Shown here one piece after another: positions 6,786 through 16,501 of a DNA stretch of 64,000 nucleotides. Source of the DNA: Clostridium disporicum (GTDB lineage: Bacteria > Bacillota > Clostridia > Clostridiales > Clostridiaceae); NCBI RefSeq assembly GCF_001405015.1, contig NZ_CYZX01000017.1:11622-75621 (forward strand). The letters run 5' to 3'. A program made the translations under genes and the position numbers. The notes beneath the pieces are model-generated. The model saw nothing but the letters and a program-made list of their open reading frames with translations. It did no database searches and had not been told where the DNA came from. The first letter of the stretch is position 1. Every line of letters begins with the position of its first letter.

Positions 6786-9116
6786 ATGTCGACAGAGAGA
6801 ATCAACTTGGAGGGACAGTGGATTTCTAAGTTTCCTAAAGAGTATAACTATGATGCATCAGATTATTATGATGACAATCCAAATACTTTAATAAGAAAAG
6901 AATTCAACATAAAAAAAACAAATAGTAACTATTACTTAAATGTAGGTTGTCTTGGATATTATATAGCTTATATCAATGGTAAGAGAGTTGGAGATTATGA
7001 ACTTAACTCTGATTGGACTCAATATGATAAAACTATATATTACGACACCTATGAAGTAAGTGAATTATTAACTGATGGCAAAAATGTAATTTCATTTGAA
7101 CTAGGAAATGGTATGTATAATCCAGCACCTTTAAGATTGTTTGGAAAATATAATTTAAGAGAACGATTAAGATTAATAGGTGAGCCTTGTTTAATTGCAA
7201 GTATTCATGAGAATGAGATATGTATATTAAAAACAGATAAGTCATGGAAAGTAAGTGATGGCCCTCTACTATTTAATAATTTATATATTGGTGAGAGATT
7301 TGATGCTAGACAAGCTCAAGATCATTGGAAGCTAATAGGATTTGATGATCTTAATTGGAAAGAAGCAATTATAGATAATAATAAAAAAGGTAAATTAGTT
7401 AAAAGTAAAATTCCTAAGGTAAAGAGGAAAAAAATCCTTGAACCAATATCTATAAATATTAATAGTAAAGGAAATTTAATTATTGATTTTGGAGAGACAT
7501 TATCAGCTGTAATTAATATTTCATTTTTAGGAGTTAAAGATAAAAAAGTTAAGCTAGTTTATGCTGAAAATATTAATGAAGATAATACTGTTAATTGTGA
7601 TTCTTCTTTAGCAGGAAATGTTGGAGTAGTACTTGAAGGAGTAAATATTAGGTTTGACGGAGGACCTGGAGCTCCAGAACATGCAATGCAAGTAGATGAA
7701 ATTATATCTAAGGATGGAGAAAATCATTATACAAACAAGTTTACTTACCATTCATTTAGATATGTTGAAGTTTCAGGATTAAAGAAAGATGATTTAAAGA
7801 GTATAACAGCAACTTACGTTTATACAGATGTAGATGTAGTTGGTAAATTAGAAACAGACAATAGTTGGATTAATAAATTATACGATTTAGCTTTAAAGAC
7901 TAAGTTAAATAATATTCATTCAGTTTTTGAAGATTGTGCAAGAGAACGTTTAGGTTATGGTGGAGATATAGTTGCATTAGCTACATCAAATCTTTTTATG
8001 TTTGATTTAGATAAAATGTATGAAAAAACAGTTATAGATTTTAGACAAGATCAAACTAAAAAAGGGGGAGTACCTGAAACAGCTCCGTATATGGGGATTC
8101 AAACTAACGGTACAGGTGAAGGTGAGGGGCCTATATTATGGCAATTAGCTTATCCGTATCTAGTATATAAACATTATCAATATTACGGAGATAAAGAGTT
8201 AATATTAGATGAATATGAATATTTAAGAAAACAAATGTTGTATTTGAAGTCAATAGGAATTGAAGAATTACAAGATAAGTGCTTAGGAGACCATGGTAGT
8301 AGTGATACTAAGGTTAGCTTCAAAGTTGGAACTCCAGATAAGAAATTCTTAGCATGTTGTGCATATTACTTATTCCTACAGTATAATAGATATTTTGCTA
8401 TGTTAGCAGAGGATATGATTTATAAAGAATATGAAGAAGAGTTAGTAAAGGTAAAAGCATTTATTGATAATAACTTTAAAAATGATGATGGAACATACGG
8501 CAATAAATCTCAAAGTAGCTTTGCATTTGCAATTTTTACCCATATTTCTGACGAACCAGAAAAGCTATGCAAAATGTATGTAGATAAAATAAAAGAAGAT
8601 AATGGATATTTACGTTCAGGTATTTTTGGAATGATGATGACTTTTGAAGTATTAAATAAATATGGATATGATGAGGTTATTGAAGAATGGTTGTTTAAAG
8701 ATGAATATCCCAGTATAGGAAATATGATTAAAGAGGGAAAAACAGCTCTATCAGAACAATTTGATATGAAGGGTTGCTCTCATAATCATGCAATGTTTTC
8801 AAGTTATGCTCAATGGTTTTATCAAGGATTAGCTGGAATAAGAGTTAATGATGAAGCTATAAAAGCTAATAAAATTACTTTAAAACCATATTTCTCAAAA
8901 AAAGTAAATCAAGTTGAATGTACCTTTAAAACATTATCAGGAGAGATAAGTAGTAATTGGAAAATAGAAAATGGACAAGTAATATGGAAGTTTAATATTC
9001 CAGGAGATATTGAGAAGTTTGATGTTATACTTTCAAGTGATTATTCAGTTATAGAAACAAACTATAACGGGAAAAGAAGAGAAAATGGTCAGTATTATAT
9101 GATAATAAAGCTTTAA
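6786..9116 (+). CDS. Alpha-L-rhamnosidase, glycoside hydrolase family 78
   Basis: 776 residues, no signal peptide, so probably cytoplasmic. An N-terminal beta-sandwich (about 36-175, with LNVGCLGYYIAYINGKRVG) is the Bac_rhamnosid_N domain. A second beta domain is followed by the (alpha/alpha)6 barrel starting near 355 with the GH78 signature DCARERLGYGGD (383-394), an acidic GEGEGP segment near 444-449 and the barrel-end motif SSYAQWFYQGLAGI, then a C-terminal beta domain. It releases L-rhamnose from small rhamnosides after import. It is followed by a PTS EIIC and a lipoprotein esterase, and rhaBAD lies 4.6 kb on, giving a complete rhamnoside-to-glycolysis route. AGGAGG precedes the ATG. Confidence 0.93.
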   Translation: MSTERINLEGQWISKFPKEYNYDASDYYDDNPNTLIRKEFNIKKTNSNYYLNVGCLGYYIAYINGKRVGDYELNSDWTQYDKTIYYDTYEVSELLTDGKNVISFELGNGMYNPAPLRLFGKYNLRERLRLIGEPCLIASIHENEICILKTDKSWKVSDGPLLFNNLYIGERFDARQAQDHWKLIGFDDLNWKEAIIDNNKKGKLVKSKIPKVKRKKILEPISININSKGNLIIDFGETLSAVINISFLGVKDKKVKLVYAENINEDNTVNCDSSLAGNVGVVLEGVNIRFDGGPGAPEHAMQVDEIISKDGENHYTNKFTYHSFRYVEVSGLKKDDLKSITATYVYTDVDVVGKLETDNSWINKLYDLALKTKLNNIHSVFEDCARERLGYGGDIVALATSNLFMFDLDKMYEKTVIDFRQDQTKKGGVPETAPYMGIQTNGTGEGEGPILWQLAYPYLVYKHYQYYGDKELILDEYEYLRKQMLYLKSIGIEELQDKCLGDHGSSDTKVSFKVGTPDKKFLACCAYYLFLQYNRYFAMLAEDMIYKEYEEELVKVKAFIDNNFKNDDGTYGNKSQSSFAFAIFTHISDEPEKLCKMYVDKIKEDNGYLRSGIFGMMMTFEVLNKYGYDEVIEEWLFKDEYPSIGNMIKEGKTALSEQFDMKGCSHNHAMFSSYAQWFYQGLAGIRVNDEAIKANKITLKPYFSKKVNQVECTFKTLSGEISSNWKIENGQVIWKFNIPGDIEKFDVILSSDYSVIETNYNGKRRENGQYYMIIKL

Positions 9117-9204
9117 TTTAAACTTAATTAAAAAAATGTAGATATTAAAGAGAGAAAGTTTTGATAAAAGTATTGAAGTCAAAAGTATGAGAGGAGAATT
9201 TAAT

Positions 9205-10512
9205 ATGAAAGAAAAAGTTGGGGGATTCGGAAATTTTATAGAGAGTAAGTTACTTCCAGTAGCTGATAAGTTTAGTAGACAAAGACATTTAACTGCATTA
9301 AGAGATGGTATGTTAGCATATCTTCCATTTACAATTATTTCATCAATATTCTTGATAATAGCATTTTTACCTATTCCGGGGTATTCAGAATTTATGACTA
9401 ATTTATTTAATGATGGAGGAGCTTGGGTAGGAAAGCTTGTATATGTAACAAATTCCACTAATGATGTTGCAGGTTTCTTCGTGTTATTTGCCACTGCGTA
9501 TAGCTTAGCTAAGTCATATAATGTTGACAAGCTACAAGCATCATTAACAGCATTAGCAGCATTTTTAGTAGTTACACCTTATATTTCAGGTGATGCTGGA
9601 ACTGCAATTCCTATGGTTAAAGTAGGAGCACAAGCTATGTTCGTTGCATTTATAGTTGCAATGGTTTCTGTAGAGATATATAGAAGAATGGAACAAAAGG
9701 GAATAGTTATAAAGATGCCAGATGCGGTACCACCTGCAGTTGCAAAGCCATTTGCTTCTTTAGTACCAGCATTTGTTACAATCTTAGTTTTCTGGATTGT
9801 AAGAGTTATTTTTGATGTAGCACTTAATTCAGATTTATTTACTACTATTAATTTAATTATTGGAAAACCTTTATTATTATTAGGTGGAAGTTTAGGTGGA
9901 TTTGTTTTTGCATTATTATTCGAGCAATTCTTATGGTTCTTTGGTATTCATGGTGGATCAATAGTTTCATCTGGAGCTATGAATCCTATATGGACTATGT
10001 TAGAAGATGCAAATAGAGTAGCGTCTATTGCAGGTGAAGCACCAGTAAATATTATCGGTTCAAGTTTTAGAACAGCTTTTGCAAGTATAGGTGTTGTTGG
10101 ATGTGTAATTGCAATGGTTATAGTAGCAAAAAGTAAGCAATACAAAGAAGTTGGAAAAGTTGGTCTTGTACCATACTGCTTTAATATAGGTGAACCAGTT
10201 TTATTTGGGGTACCACTAATGTTAAACCCAATATACTTTATACCACTAGTAATAACACCAGCAGTATCATCACTAATAGCATATGCAGCACTAGCATTTA
10301 AATTAGTACCTATTCCAACAGGATTAGCACAATTACCTTGGACAACTCCACCAATAATAAGTGGATATCTAGTTACTGGAAGTATTTCAGGTTCTATTCT
10401 GCAAATTGTATTATTAGTTGTAGCAACACTTATTTGGTTACCTTTCGTAAAGATTGCAGATAAACAAATTTATGTAGAAGAACAAAAAAGAGAAATGGAA
10501 ATGAGTAAATAG
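9205..10512 (+). CDS. PTS sugar transporter subunit IIC, Lac/cellobiose family
   Basis: 435 residues with about ten membrane segments. The N-terminal FIESKLLPVADKFSRQRHLTALRDGMLAYLPFT is the classic EIIC opening of the Lac (cellobiose/lactose) family; the conserved NIGEPVLFGVPLMLNP loop is present. This domain forms the membrane channel and sugar-binding site. No EIIA or EIIB gene or domain is found nearby, so phosphoryl transfer must come from subunits encoded elsewhere, or the protein works as a non-phosphorylating porter. AGAGGAG at 9190-9196 selects the ATG at 9205 over the one at 9187. Context suggests a rhamnosyl-disaccharide substrate (inference). Confidence 0.88.
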   Translation: MKEKVGGFGNFIESKLLPVADKFSRQRHLTALRDGMLAYLPFTIISSIFLIIAFLPIPGYSEFMTNLFNDGGAWVGKLVYVTNSTNDVAGFFVLFATAYSLAKSYNVDKLQASLTALAAFLVVTPYISGDAGTAIPMVKVGAQAMFVAFIVAMVSVEIYRRMEQKGIVIKMPDAVPPAVAKPFASLVPAFVTILVFWIVRVIFDVALNSDLFTTINLIIGKPLLLLGGSLGGFVFALLFEQFLWFFGIHGGSIVSSGAMNPIWTMLEDANRVASIAGEAPVNIIGSSFRTAFASIGVVGCVIAMVIVAKSKQYKEVGKVGLVPYCFNIGEPVLFGVPLMLNPIYFIPLVITPAVSSLIAYAALAFKLVPIPTGLAQLPWTTPPIISGYLVTGSISGSILQIVLLVVATLIWLPFVKIADKQIYVEEQKREMEMSK

Positions 10513-10553
10513 ATAATAATTATATGGTAAAAAGTTTAGGGTAGGAGAATAAT

Positions 10554-12338
10554 ATGAAAAGAAATTTTATTAGATATATATCAACGTTAGTTACAGTATT
10601 TTATATCTTTTCTATAACAGGATGTGCTAGCTCAAATAAAGAAAGTACAAGTGATAATGTTACCAATACTGTTACAGATGAAGTTAGTGAAGAACCAGTA
10701 GAAAATATATTAACTTTAACCAATAGTGAAGTTACAGAAGGTTATTCTTATTACATGTATAATGCACTTGTAGATGGATATACATCAATAAGAAGCGATG
10801 TATTAACTCCCAAATATTATATATTTGCTGGTAATAAGTCTGAAGAAGATGCTAATAAGTTAATTGCTGATTTAGGGTTACTTGAAAATGTTAGAGAATG
10901 GGCTGGAGAAGTATATGTTATTAGTCCTTTAAGTGGTGAAGCATATGATGATAAGGATAAAGAAGCATTTATTGATTTAGTCGGAGGAGCAATTAATAAT
11001 GTAAAAGTAATTGGGATAGATGATGGAGCTACATTTGTAAATAACTATATTTCACAATCATGCTATTTTATCGCTGGAATGATGATTTATGGCGGTGAAA
11101 TGAATGATGGATTAGAAAAAAATGATGTAGTGCCTGTTTATGCAAGTAATACAAGTGATGTTGCAGTAGAGTTTTATCAAAATATAAATGATGCTACAAA
11201 GAAGAGTGAAAAAGATAATTATGTTTTATATGAAAATGAAGATAAGCCACTACAAAAGGTAGTTGTTGCTTCTAAGGAAGAAACATTAAAAGAAGCATTT
11301 AATAATGCATGGGAAAGTGTATTATCAAGAAATTATAGACAACATAATGATATTGCAGAATTTTATATGCTTAGTGCAAGATCTGCTACAGAAAATTATG
11401 ATTTAATAGAAGTTCCTATATTTGAAGAGTTAGGAATAACTTATAATCAAGAGATTGATCAAAATGTAACAGGTATGGATGGAAAGTATACATGGTTTGA
11501 ATACGTACCTAATACAGTTGCATCAAGTAAAGAAAATAGTGTACCTTTAGTTGTATCTTTACATGGAAACCAAAATGATCCAAGATTACAAGGAGATTCA
11601 ACAGGCTGGCCAGAATTAGCTGCAAAGGAAAACTTTATTGTTGTATCACCAGAATGGCAAGAAAAAGAAGTTAACTTTTTCAAATGTGATGGTTTAGGTG
11701 GAGATGGAGTTATGAATTTAGTAGAGGATTTAAAAGTAAAATATCCTCAAATAGACCCATCTAGAATTTATGTAACAGGACTTTCAATTGGAGGAGCAGA
11801 ATCATTCTTATTAGGAGTACAATACAGCAATATATTTGCAGGAGTAGGTGTTGTTTCTGGAGTTAATGTATTTGCTAATGAAGTAACAGAAATAGCTAAC
11901 AACTATACTGCTGGAGAAATTCCATTACTTTATTTATGTGGAGATCACGATTTCTTCCAAATGATACCTGTAGATGGAAGCAGTGAGTACGGAACAGCGT
12001 TCTTATTTGGAAATCAGGTATGGGATGAAGATGAAAATGTTCATATATTTAGCTCACTTCAAGCATATCAAAAGGTAAATGGATTAGAAGTAAGCGAAAT
12101 GGATATGAGTGCTAATGAATATTATGGCATTGCATTAGATGACCAAAAGTGGACAACACTAGGCGATAAAGAAATGTATACAGGTACATTATCTAATGAA
12201 AATGGTGTAGTTATGGAATTAGCAGCTATTAAAGATTTAGCACACTGGAACTACAAACCAGAGGCAGAGTACATGTGGAACTTCTTTAAAAGATATAGTA
12301 GAGACGTTGAAACAGGGGAGTTAATATTTAACAATTAG
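10554..12338 (+). CDS. Lipoprotein alpha/beta-hydrolase (PHB-depolymerase/feruloyl-esterase-like)
   Basis: 594 residues. The N-terminus is a lipoprotein signal with lipobox SITGC, so the mature protein starts at Cys24 and is anchored outside the cell membrane. After a ~240-residue N-terminal module of unknown fold comes an alpha/beta-hydrolase domain: LVVSLHG oxyanion strand, nucleophile Ser411 in GLSIGGAES, Asp464 or Asp466 in CGDHDFF and His564 in LAHWNY. This arrangement resembles secreted carbohydrate esterases of the PHB-depolymerase/Fae1 kind. In a rhamnoside operon it may remove acyl or feruloyl groups from rhamnosylated plant compounds before uptake (inference). The substrate is not shown by sequence. 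Confidence 0.8.
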   Translation: MKRNFIRYISTLVTVFYIFSITGCASSNKESTSDNVTNTVTDEVSEEPVENILTLTNSEVTEGYSYYMYNALVDGYTSIRSDVLTPKYYIFAGNKSEEDANKLIADLGLLENVREWAGEVYVISPLSGEAYDDKDKEAFIDLVGGAINNVKVIGIDDGATFVNNYISQSCYFIAGMMIYGGEMNDGLEKNDVVPVYASNTSDVAVEFYQNINDATKKSEKDNYVLYENEDKPLQKVVVASKEETLKEAFNNAWESVLSRNYRQHNDIAEFYMLSARSATENYDLIEVPIFEELGITYNQEIDQNVTGMDGKYTWFEYVPNTVASSKENSVPLVVSLHGNQNDPRLQGDSTGWPELAAKENFIVVSPEWQEKEVNFFKCDGLGGDGVMNLVEDLKVKYPQIDPSRIYVTGLSIGGAESFLLGVQYSNIFAGVGVVSGVNVFANEVTEIANNYTAGEIPLLYLCGDHDFFQMIPVDGSSEYGTAFLFGNQVWDEDENVHIFSSLQAYQKVNGLEVSEMDMSANEYYGIALDDQKWTTLGDKEMYTGTLSNENGVVMELAAIKDLAHWNYKPEAEYMWNFFKRYSRDVETGELIFNN

Positions 12339-12363
12339 ATATTGAAATTAAATTATAAATTAT

Positions 12364-12395
12364 TTAGAGCTGGTACAGTAATGTATCAGCTCTAA
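12364..12395 (+). terminator. Probable terminator hairpin after the esterase
   Basis: TTAGAGCTGGTACA (12364-12377) pairs with TGTATCAGCTCTAA (12382-12395), 14 bp with one G-U. The downstream T run is poor, so termination may be partial. Confidence 0.5.
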
Positions 12396-12500
12396 TATCA
12401 TTTAAGTGAGATTATAATAAGTAAATTACATTGATAACAGGTAAGTATTTTAATATAATAATTATAATTAAATAAAGAAAATTTAAGGATATAGAATTTT

Positions 12501-13463
12501 ATGAGAGAAGATATATTAAAGAAGTTATTTGAATTGACAGAAGAGGAAAAACAGATATTAGAAGGAGAGGCTGATGTTGATAAGAGCATCTATACAGATG
12601 AGAGCCAGTTTATTATTGATAGCAATAAGATATTAGCAAAGGATCAACTTATAAATATTAGGAAACATACTAGATTTGTAGAATTTCCAGAACATAAACA
12701 TAATTACATTGAGTTTAATTACGTATATAAAGGAAAACTAACAGAAGTTATTCATAATAAAGAGATAAATCTAAAAGAAGGAGAAATAATATTTTTAAAT
12801 AAAGATATAACACATAAAATTAAGGAAAGTTCAAAAGATGATATAATAATTAATTTTATTATTAAGCCTGAATTTTTTGATTTTTTACTATCTTTATCTA
12901 ATGAGGAAAATACTATTTTTAGCTTTTTATTAAAGTCAATATATATGAATAACAATAAAGGTGAATATCTCTATTTTAAAGTTAACGATGAAAGATATAT
13001 TCAAGAAATATTAGAGAAAATAATTATAGAGATATATGAACCTAGTATGATAAGTAGTACAAGCATTAAACTATTGGTAGGCTTATTAATAGTTGAATTA
13101 ATAAAGACACCAGATAAAATTGAAATGTATTCAGAAGATAATTATGATAGCCTTATGGTTATTGATGTATTTAAGTATATAGATAATAATTATGCTAAAG
13201 CCACTTTAACAGAAGTTTCTGAAAGGTTAAATCAGCCTAATTATAAAATAAGTAAGCTTATAAAAAAACATACAGATATGACATTTAAGGAATTGCTTCA
13301 AGAAAAAAGGCTTGATATAGCTAAGAAACTATTAAGTGATACAGAGTTACCAATAGTAGAAGTCATTACTTCAGTAGGTTATGAAAATCTTACATATTTC
13401 TATAAGATATTTAAAGAAAAATATGGATGCACACCAAATGAATTTAAAAGTTATGATATTTAA
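12501..13463 (+). CDS. AraC family transcriptional regulator (rhamnose operon)
   Basis: 320 residues. A cupin-type sensor half (FVEFPEHKHNYIEFNYVYKG, then LKEGEIIFLNKDITHKI) is followed by an AraC DNA-binding half with helix-turn-helix motifs around LTEVSERLNQPNYKISKLIKK and IVEVITSVGYENLTYFYKIF. The terminal CTPNEF signature is present. It lies between the rhamnoside-uptake genes and rhaBAD on the same strand, so it is a candidate RhaR/RhaS-like activator of one or both. Regulation is inferred. Confidence 0.87.
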   Translation: MREDILKKLFELTEEEKQILEGEADVDKSIYTDESQFIIDSNKILAKDQLINIRKHTRFVEFPEHKHNYIEFNYVYKGKLTEVIHNKEINLKEGEIIFLNKDITHKIKESSKDDIIINFIIKPEFFDFLLSLSNEENTIFSFLLKSIYMNNNKGEYLYFKVNDERYIQEILEKIIIEIYEPSMISSTSIKLLVGLLIVELIKTPDKIEMYSEDNYDSLMVIDVFKYIDNNYAKATLTEVSERLNQPNYKISKLIKKHTDMTFKELLQEKRLDIAKKLLSDTELPIVEVITSVGYENLTYFYKIFKEKYGCTPNEFKSYDI

Positions 13464-13490
13464 AAATGCAAATAAGGTTAATAAATTAGG

Positions 13491-13524
13491 CAACTTTGGT
13501 TATTAAGACCAAGGTTGTTTTTTT
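13491..13524 (+). terminator. Rho-independent terminator after araC
   Basis: CAACTTTGGT (13491-13500) pairs with ACCAAGGTTG (13508-13517) with one G-U pair, followed by seven T. It isolates the regulator from the Spo0E-like gene. Confidence 0.85.
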
Positions 13525-13564
13525 ATATACTTAAGATAATAAATAGCATATGAGAGGTAAAGGG

Positions 13565-13729
13565 ATGAAGATACTTAGAGTTCTTATAAGAGCTATGAAA
13601 GAGTTGTTACATGAAACTATAGAAAGAAATGGATTATTGAGCTTAGAAACTATAAGTTTAAGTCAAAGGTTAGATAAGCTTATATACATAAAACAGAAGA
13701 GTATAGCTGAGAGCTATATTAACTGTTAA
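13565..13729 (+). CDS. Spo0E-like aspartyl-phosphate phosphatase
   Basis: 54 residues. The short helical-hairpin sequence contains SQRLDKLI (residues 33-40), the diagnostic S-x-x-L-D-x-L-I motif of Spo0E-family phosphatases, which dephosphorylate Spo0A-P and so delay sporulation. The family's normal length is 50-85 residues. AGAGG at 13553-13557 gives a 7-nt spacing to the ATG. It sits 30 bp before rhaB after the araC terminator, so it is probably the first gene of the rhaBAD transcript, which would couple rhamnose growth to sporulation control (inference). Confidence 0.75.
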   Translation: MKILRVLIRAMKELLHETIERNGLLSLETISLSQRLDKLIYIKQKSIAESYINC

Positions 13730-13759
13730 ACAAATAGGATTAATTAAAGGGGGAGAGTT

Positions 13760-15175
13760 ATGAGTTATCATTTAGCTATTGATATAGGGGCTTCTAGTGG
13801 GAGACATATACTTGGAAGTTTAAAAGATGGCAAGCTTCAATTAGAAGAGATATATAGATTCGATAATGGTATTCATAAAATTGATGATGAATATTGTTGG
13901 AATCTTAAAGCATTATTTAAAGAAATAAAAAATGGTATAAAAAAGTGTAAAGAAGTTGGGAAGATACCTAAAACAATAGGGATAGATACATGGGCAGTAG
14001 ATTTTGTTTTGTTAGATCAAAATGATGAAGTTTTAGGAAATACAGTATCTTACAGGGATGATAGAACAGAAGTGGTTATGGAAAAAGCTTTTGAAGTTAT
14101 TCCAAAAGATATGTTGTATTTACACACAGGGATACAATTTCAAAGGTTTAATACATTATATCAATTACTTGCAATTAAAGATAAAAAGCCAGATATTCTT
14201 GATAATGCAAAAGCATTTTTGATGATACCAGATTATTTTAATTTATTGTTAACTGGGCAGAAGGTAAACGAGTACACAAATGCAACTTCAACTCAGCTAG
14301 TAAACTCTTTTGATAGAGTATGGGATGAAAATATCTTAAAAGAGTATGGAATAAATAAAGAAATCTTTGGAGAGATAAAAATGCCTAAAACAAGCTTAGG
14401 TAATTTAAGAGATGAATTAGTAGAAGAGTTCGGCTTTGACATGGAAGTTATACTTCCAGCTACTCATGATACAGGATCAGCCTTTATTTCTTCAGTTTGT
14501 AATGATTCAGATAGTATATATGTAAGTTCTGGTACGTGGTCATTAATTGGTGTGGAAAATAGGTTCCCAATATGTGTACCTCAAGCTATGGATTATAACT
14601 TTACAAACGAAGGGGGAATTGATTATAGATTTAGATTTTTAAAAAATATAATGGGTCTTTGGGTTATACAAGAGGTAAAAAGAAATTTATATCATAAATA
14701 CTCTTTTAGTGAGTTAGTCCAAGAAGCAAATAAGCATAAAGATTTTCCTTCTATTATAGATGTAGATCATGATAGATTTTTAAATCCAAATAATATGATA
14801 GATGAAATAAAGCTTTACTGTATGGAAACAGGGCAAAGAGTACCAGAATTAGTTGGGGAAATTGCTTATTGTGTATTTAACAGCTTAGCTTATAGTTATA
14901 AAAAAGCAGTAGGAAACTTAGAAGAAATATTTGAAAAGAGCTTTGAAAGAATAAATATATTTGGTGGTGGCTGCCAAAATAATTTATTAAATCAATTAGT
15001 TGCAAATGCTACTGGCAAAGAAGTGTTAGCAGGACCAATAGAAGCAACAGCAATAGGAAATCTTGCAGCTCAATTAATAAGTGCTGGAATTCTAGAAGAT
15101 TTAGGACAAGCTAGAAATGTAATTAAAGAATCATTTGAGATAAATATATTTAAACCAAATAAAGGAGAGATTTAA
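13760..15175 (+). CDS. rhaB: L-rhamnulokinase RhaB
   Basis: 471 residues, full length for FGGY-type sugar kinases. N-terminal phosphate-binding AIDIGASSGRH, the ATPase-fold motif ATHDTGSAF and the C-terminal IFGGGCQNNLLNQLVANATG are typical of rhamnulokinase. It phosphorylates L-rhamnulose to L-rhamnulose 1-phosphate in the cytoplasm. GGGGGAG precedes the ATG, and its stop is one base from the rhaA start region, so the genes form an operon. Confidence 0.95.
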   Translation: MSYHLAIDIGASSGRHILGSLKDGKLQLEEIYRFDNGIHKIDDEYCWNLKALFKEIKNGIKKCKEVGKIPKTIGIDTWAVDFVLLDQNDEVLGNTVSYRDDRTEVVMEKAFEVIPKDMLYLHTGIQFQRFNTLYQLLAIKDKKPDILDNAKAFLMIPDYFNLLLTGQKVNEYTNATSTQLVNSFDRVWDENILKEYGINKEIFGEIKMPKTSLGNLRDELVEEFGFDMEVILPATHDTGSAFISSVCNDSDSIYVSSGTWSLIGVENRFPICVPQAMDYNFTNEGGIDYRFRFLKNIMGLWVIQEVKRNLYHKYSFSELVQEANKHKDFPSIIDVDHDRFLNPNNMIDEIKLYCMETGQRVPELVGEIAYCVFNSLAYSYKKAVGNLEEIFEKSFERINIFGGGCQNNLLNQLVANATGKEVLAGPIEATAIGNLAAQLISAGILEDLGQARNVIKESFEINIFKPNKGEI

Positions 15176-15176
15176 T

Positions 15177-16433
15177 ATGAATGTTAAGGAAAAATATGAA
15201 TTAGCAAAAGAGCAATATGAAAAATGGGGAATAGATGTAGACAAGGTTTTAGAAGAGCTTAATAAAGTAAAGGTATCGATACATTGTTGGCAAGGTGATG
15301 ATGTAAAGGGATTTGAAGTAGTTCAAAATGCATTATCAGGAGGAATTCAATGTAATGGTAATTATCCAGGAGCTGCAAGAAATGCTGAAGAGTTAAGAGC
15401 AGATTTAGATAAAGCATTAAGCTTAATTCCTGGTAATCATAAGGTAAATCTTCACGCTATTTACTTAGAAAGCAATGGAGAAGTTGTTGAAAGAGACCAA
15501 ATAAAGCCAGAACACTTTGCAAATTGGGTAAACTGGGCAAAAGAAAGAGGATTAGGATTAGATTTTAATCCAACAATATTCTCTCATCCTAAAGCTTCAG
15601 ATGGATTAACATTATCTCACCCAGATAAAGAAATAAGAGATTTCTGGATAAGACATTCTATTGCATCAAGAAAAATTGGAGAATACTTTGGTAAAGAATT
15701 AGGACAAACTTGCTTAACAAATCTTTGGATTCCAGATGGATATAAGGATATTCCTGCAGATAGATTAGGGCCAAGAGCAAGACTTAAGGATTCTTTAGAA
15801 CAAATATATGCAGTTGAAACTGATAAAAACTATAACTTAGACTGTGTAGAATCAAAGGTATTTGGAATTGGTGCAGAAAGCTATACTGTAGGTTCTAATG
15901 AATTTTATTTAAAATTTGCAGCTGAAAATGGAATTCTTTCATTAATGGATACAGGACATTATCATCCAACAGAAGTAGTTTCAGATAAATTATCAGCAAT
16001 GTTATTATTTGATGAAAAGGTTGCATTACATGTAAGTAGACCAGTTAGATGGGACAGTGATCATGTTGTAATTTATGATGATGAATTAAAAGAAATCGCA
16101 AAAGAAATAGTAAGAAATGATGCTTTAGATAGAGTTATTATTGGATTAGATTTTTTTGATGCAAGCATTAACAGAATAGCAGCATGGACTATTGGAACAA
16201 GAAACATGATTAAAGCATTATTAAATGCAATGTTAACACCAAATGAAGTATTAAGAAAGCTTCAAAATGAAGGAAACTTCACAGAAAGATTAGCTTTAAT
16301 GGAAGAATTTAAAACTTATCCAATAGGAGATGTTTGGAATTATTACTGTGAAAAGAATAATGTACCAGTAGGTGAAACTTGGTTAAAAGAAGTTAAAGAA
16401 TATGAAGAGAAAGTTTTATCAAAGAGAAACTAG
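15177..16433 (+). CDS. rhaA: L-rhamnose isomerase RhaA
   Basis: 418 residues, the normal length. Recognisable segments are SIHCWQGDDVKGFE near the N-terminus, DFNPTIFSHPK, the metal-site stretch LMDTGHYHPTEVVSDK, RWDSDHVV and GLDFFDASINRIAAW; together they define the Mn2+-dependent TIM-barrel isomerase that turns L-rhamnose into L-rhamnulose. AAAGGAGAG before the ATG is embedded in the end of rhaB. The enzyme feeds RhaB just upstream. Confidence 0.96.
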   Translation: MNVKEKYELAKEQYEKWGIDVDKVLEELNKVKVSIHCWQGDDVKGFEVVQNALSGGIQCNGNYPGAARNAEELRADLDKALSLIPGNHKVNLHAIYLESNGEVVERDQIKPEHFANWVNWAKERGLGLDFNPTIFSHPKASDGLTLSHPDKEIRDFWIRHSIASRKIGEYFGKELGQTCLTNLWIPDGYKDIPADRLGPRARLKDSLEQIYAVETDKNYNLDCVESKVFGIGAESYTVGSNEFYLKFAAENGILSLMDTGHYHPTEVVSDKLSAMLLFDEKVALHVSRPVRWDSDHVVIYDDELKEIAKEIVRNDALDRVIIGLDFFDASINRIAAWTIGTRNMIKALLNAMLTPNEVLRKLQNEGNFTERLALMEEFKTYPIGDVWNYYCEKNNVPVGETWLKEVKEYEEKVLSKRN

Positions 16434-16501
16434 TATATAAATAATTTAAGGTATAAATATAGCTCAAAATTGATGTGAAAACGTAGAAAGTAGGAGTAAC
16501 T

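Noticed and set aside
11646..11664. GTTAAC palindrome-like sequence in the esterase gene
   Set aside because: It is inside coding sequence, half-sites do not match the operator and no promoter elements flank it.
16475..16488. cre-like site between rhaA and rhaD
   Set aside because: Only 12 of 14 positions match and the right half is wrong; position inside the operon makes it less likely.
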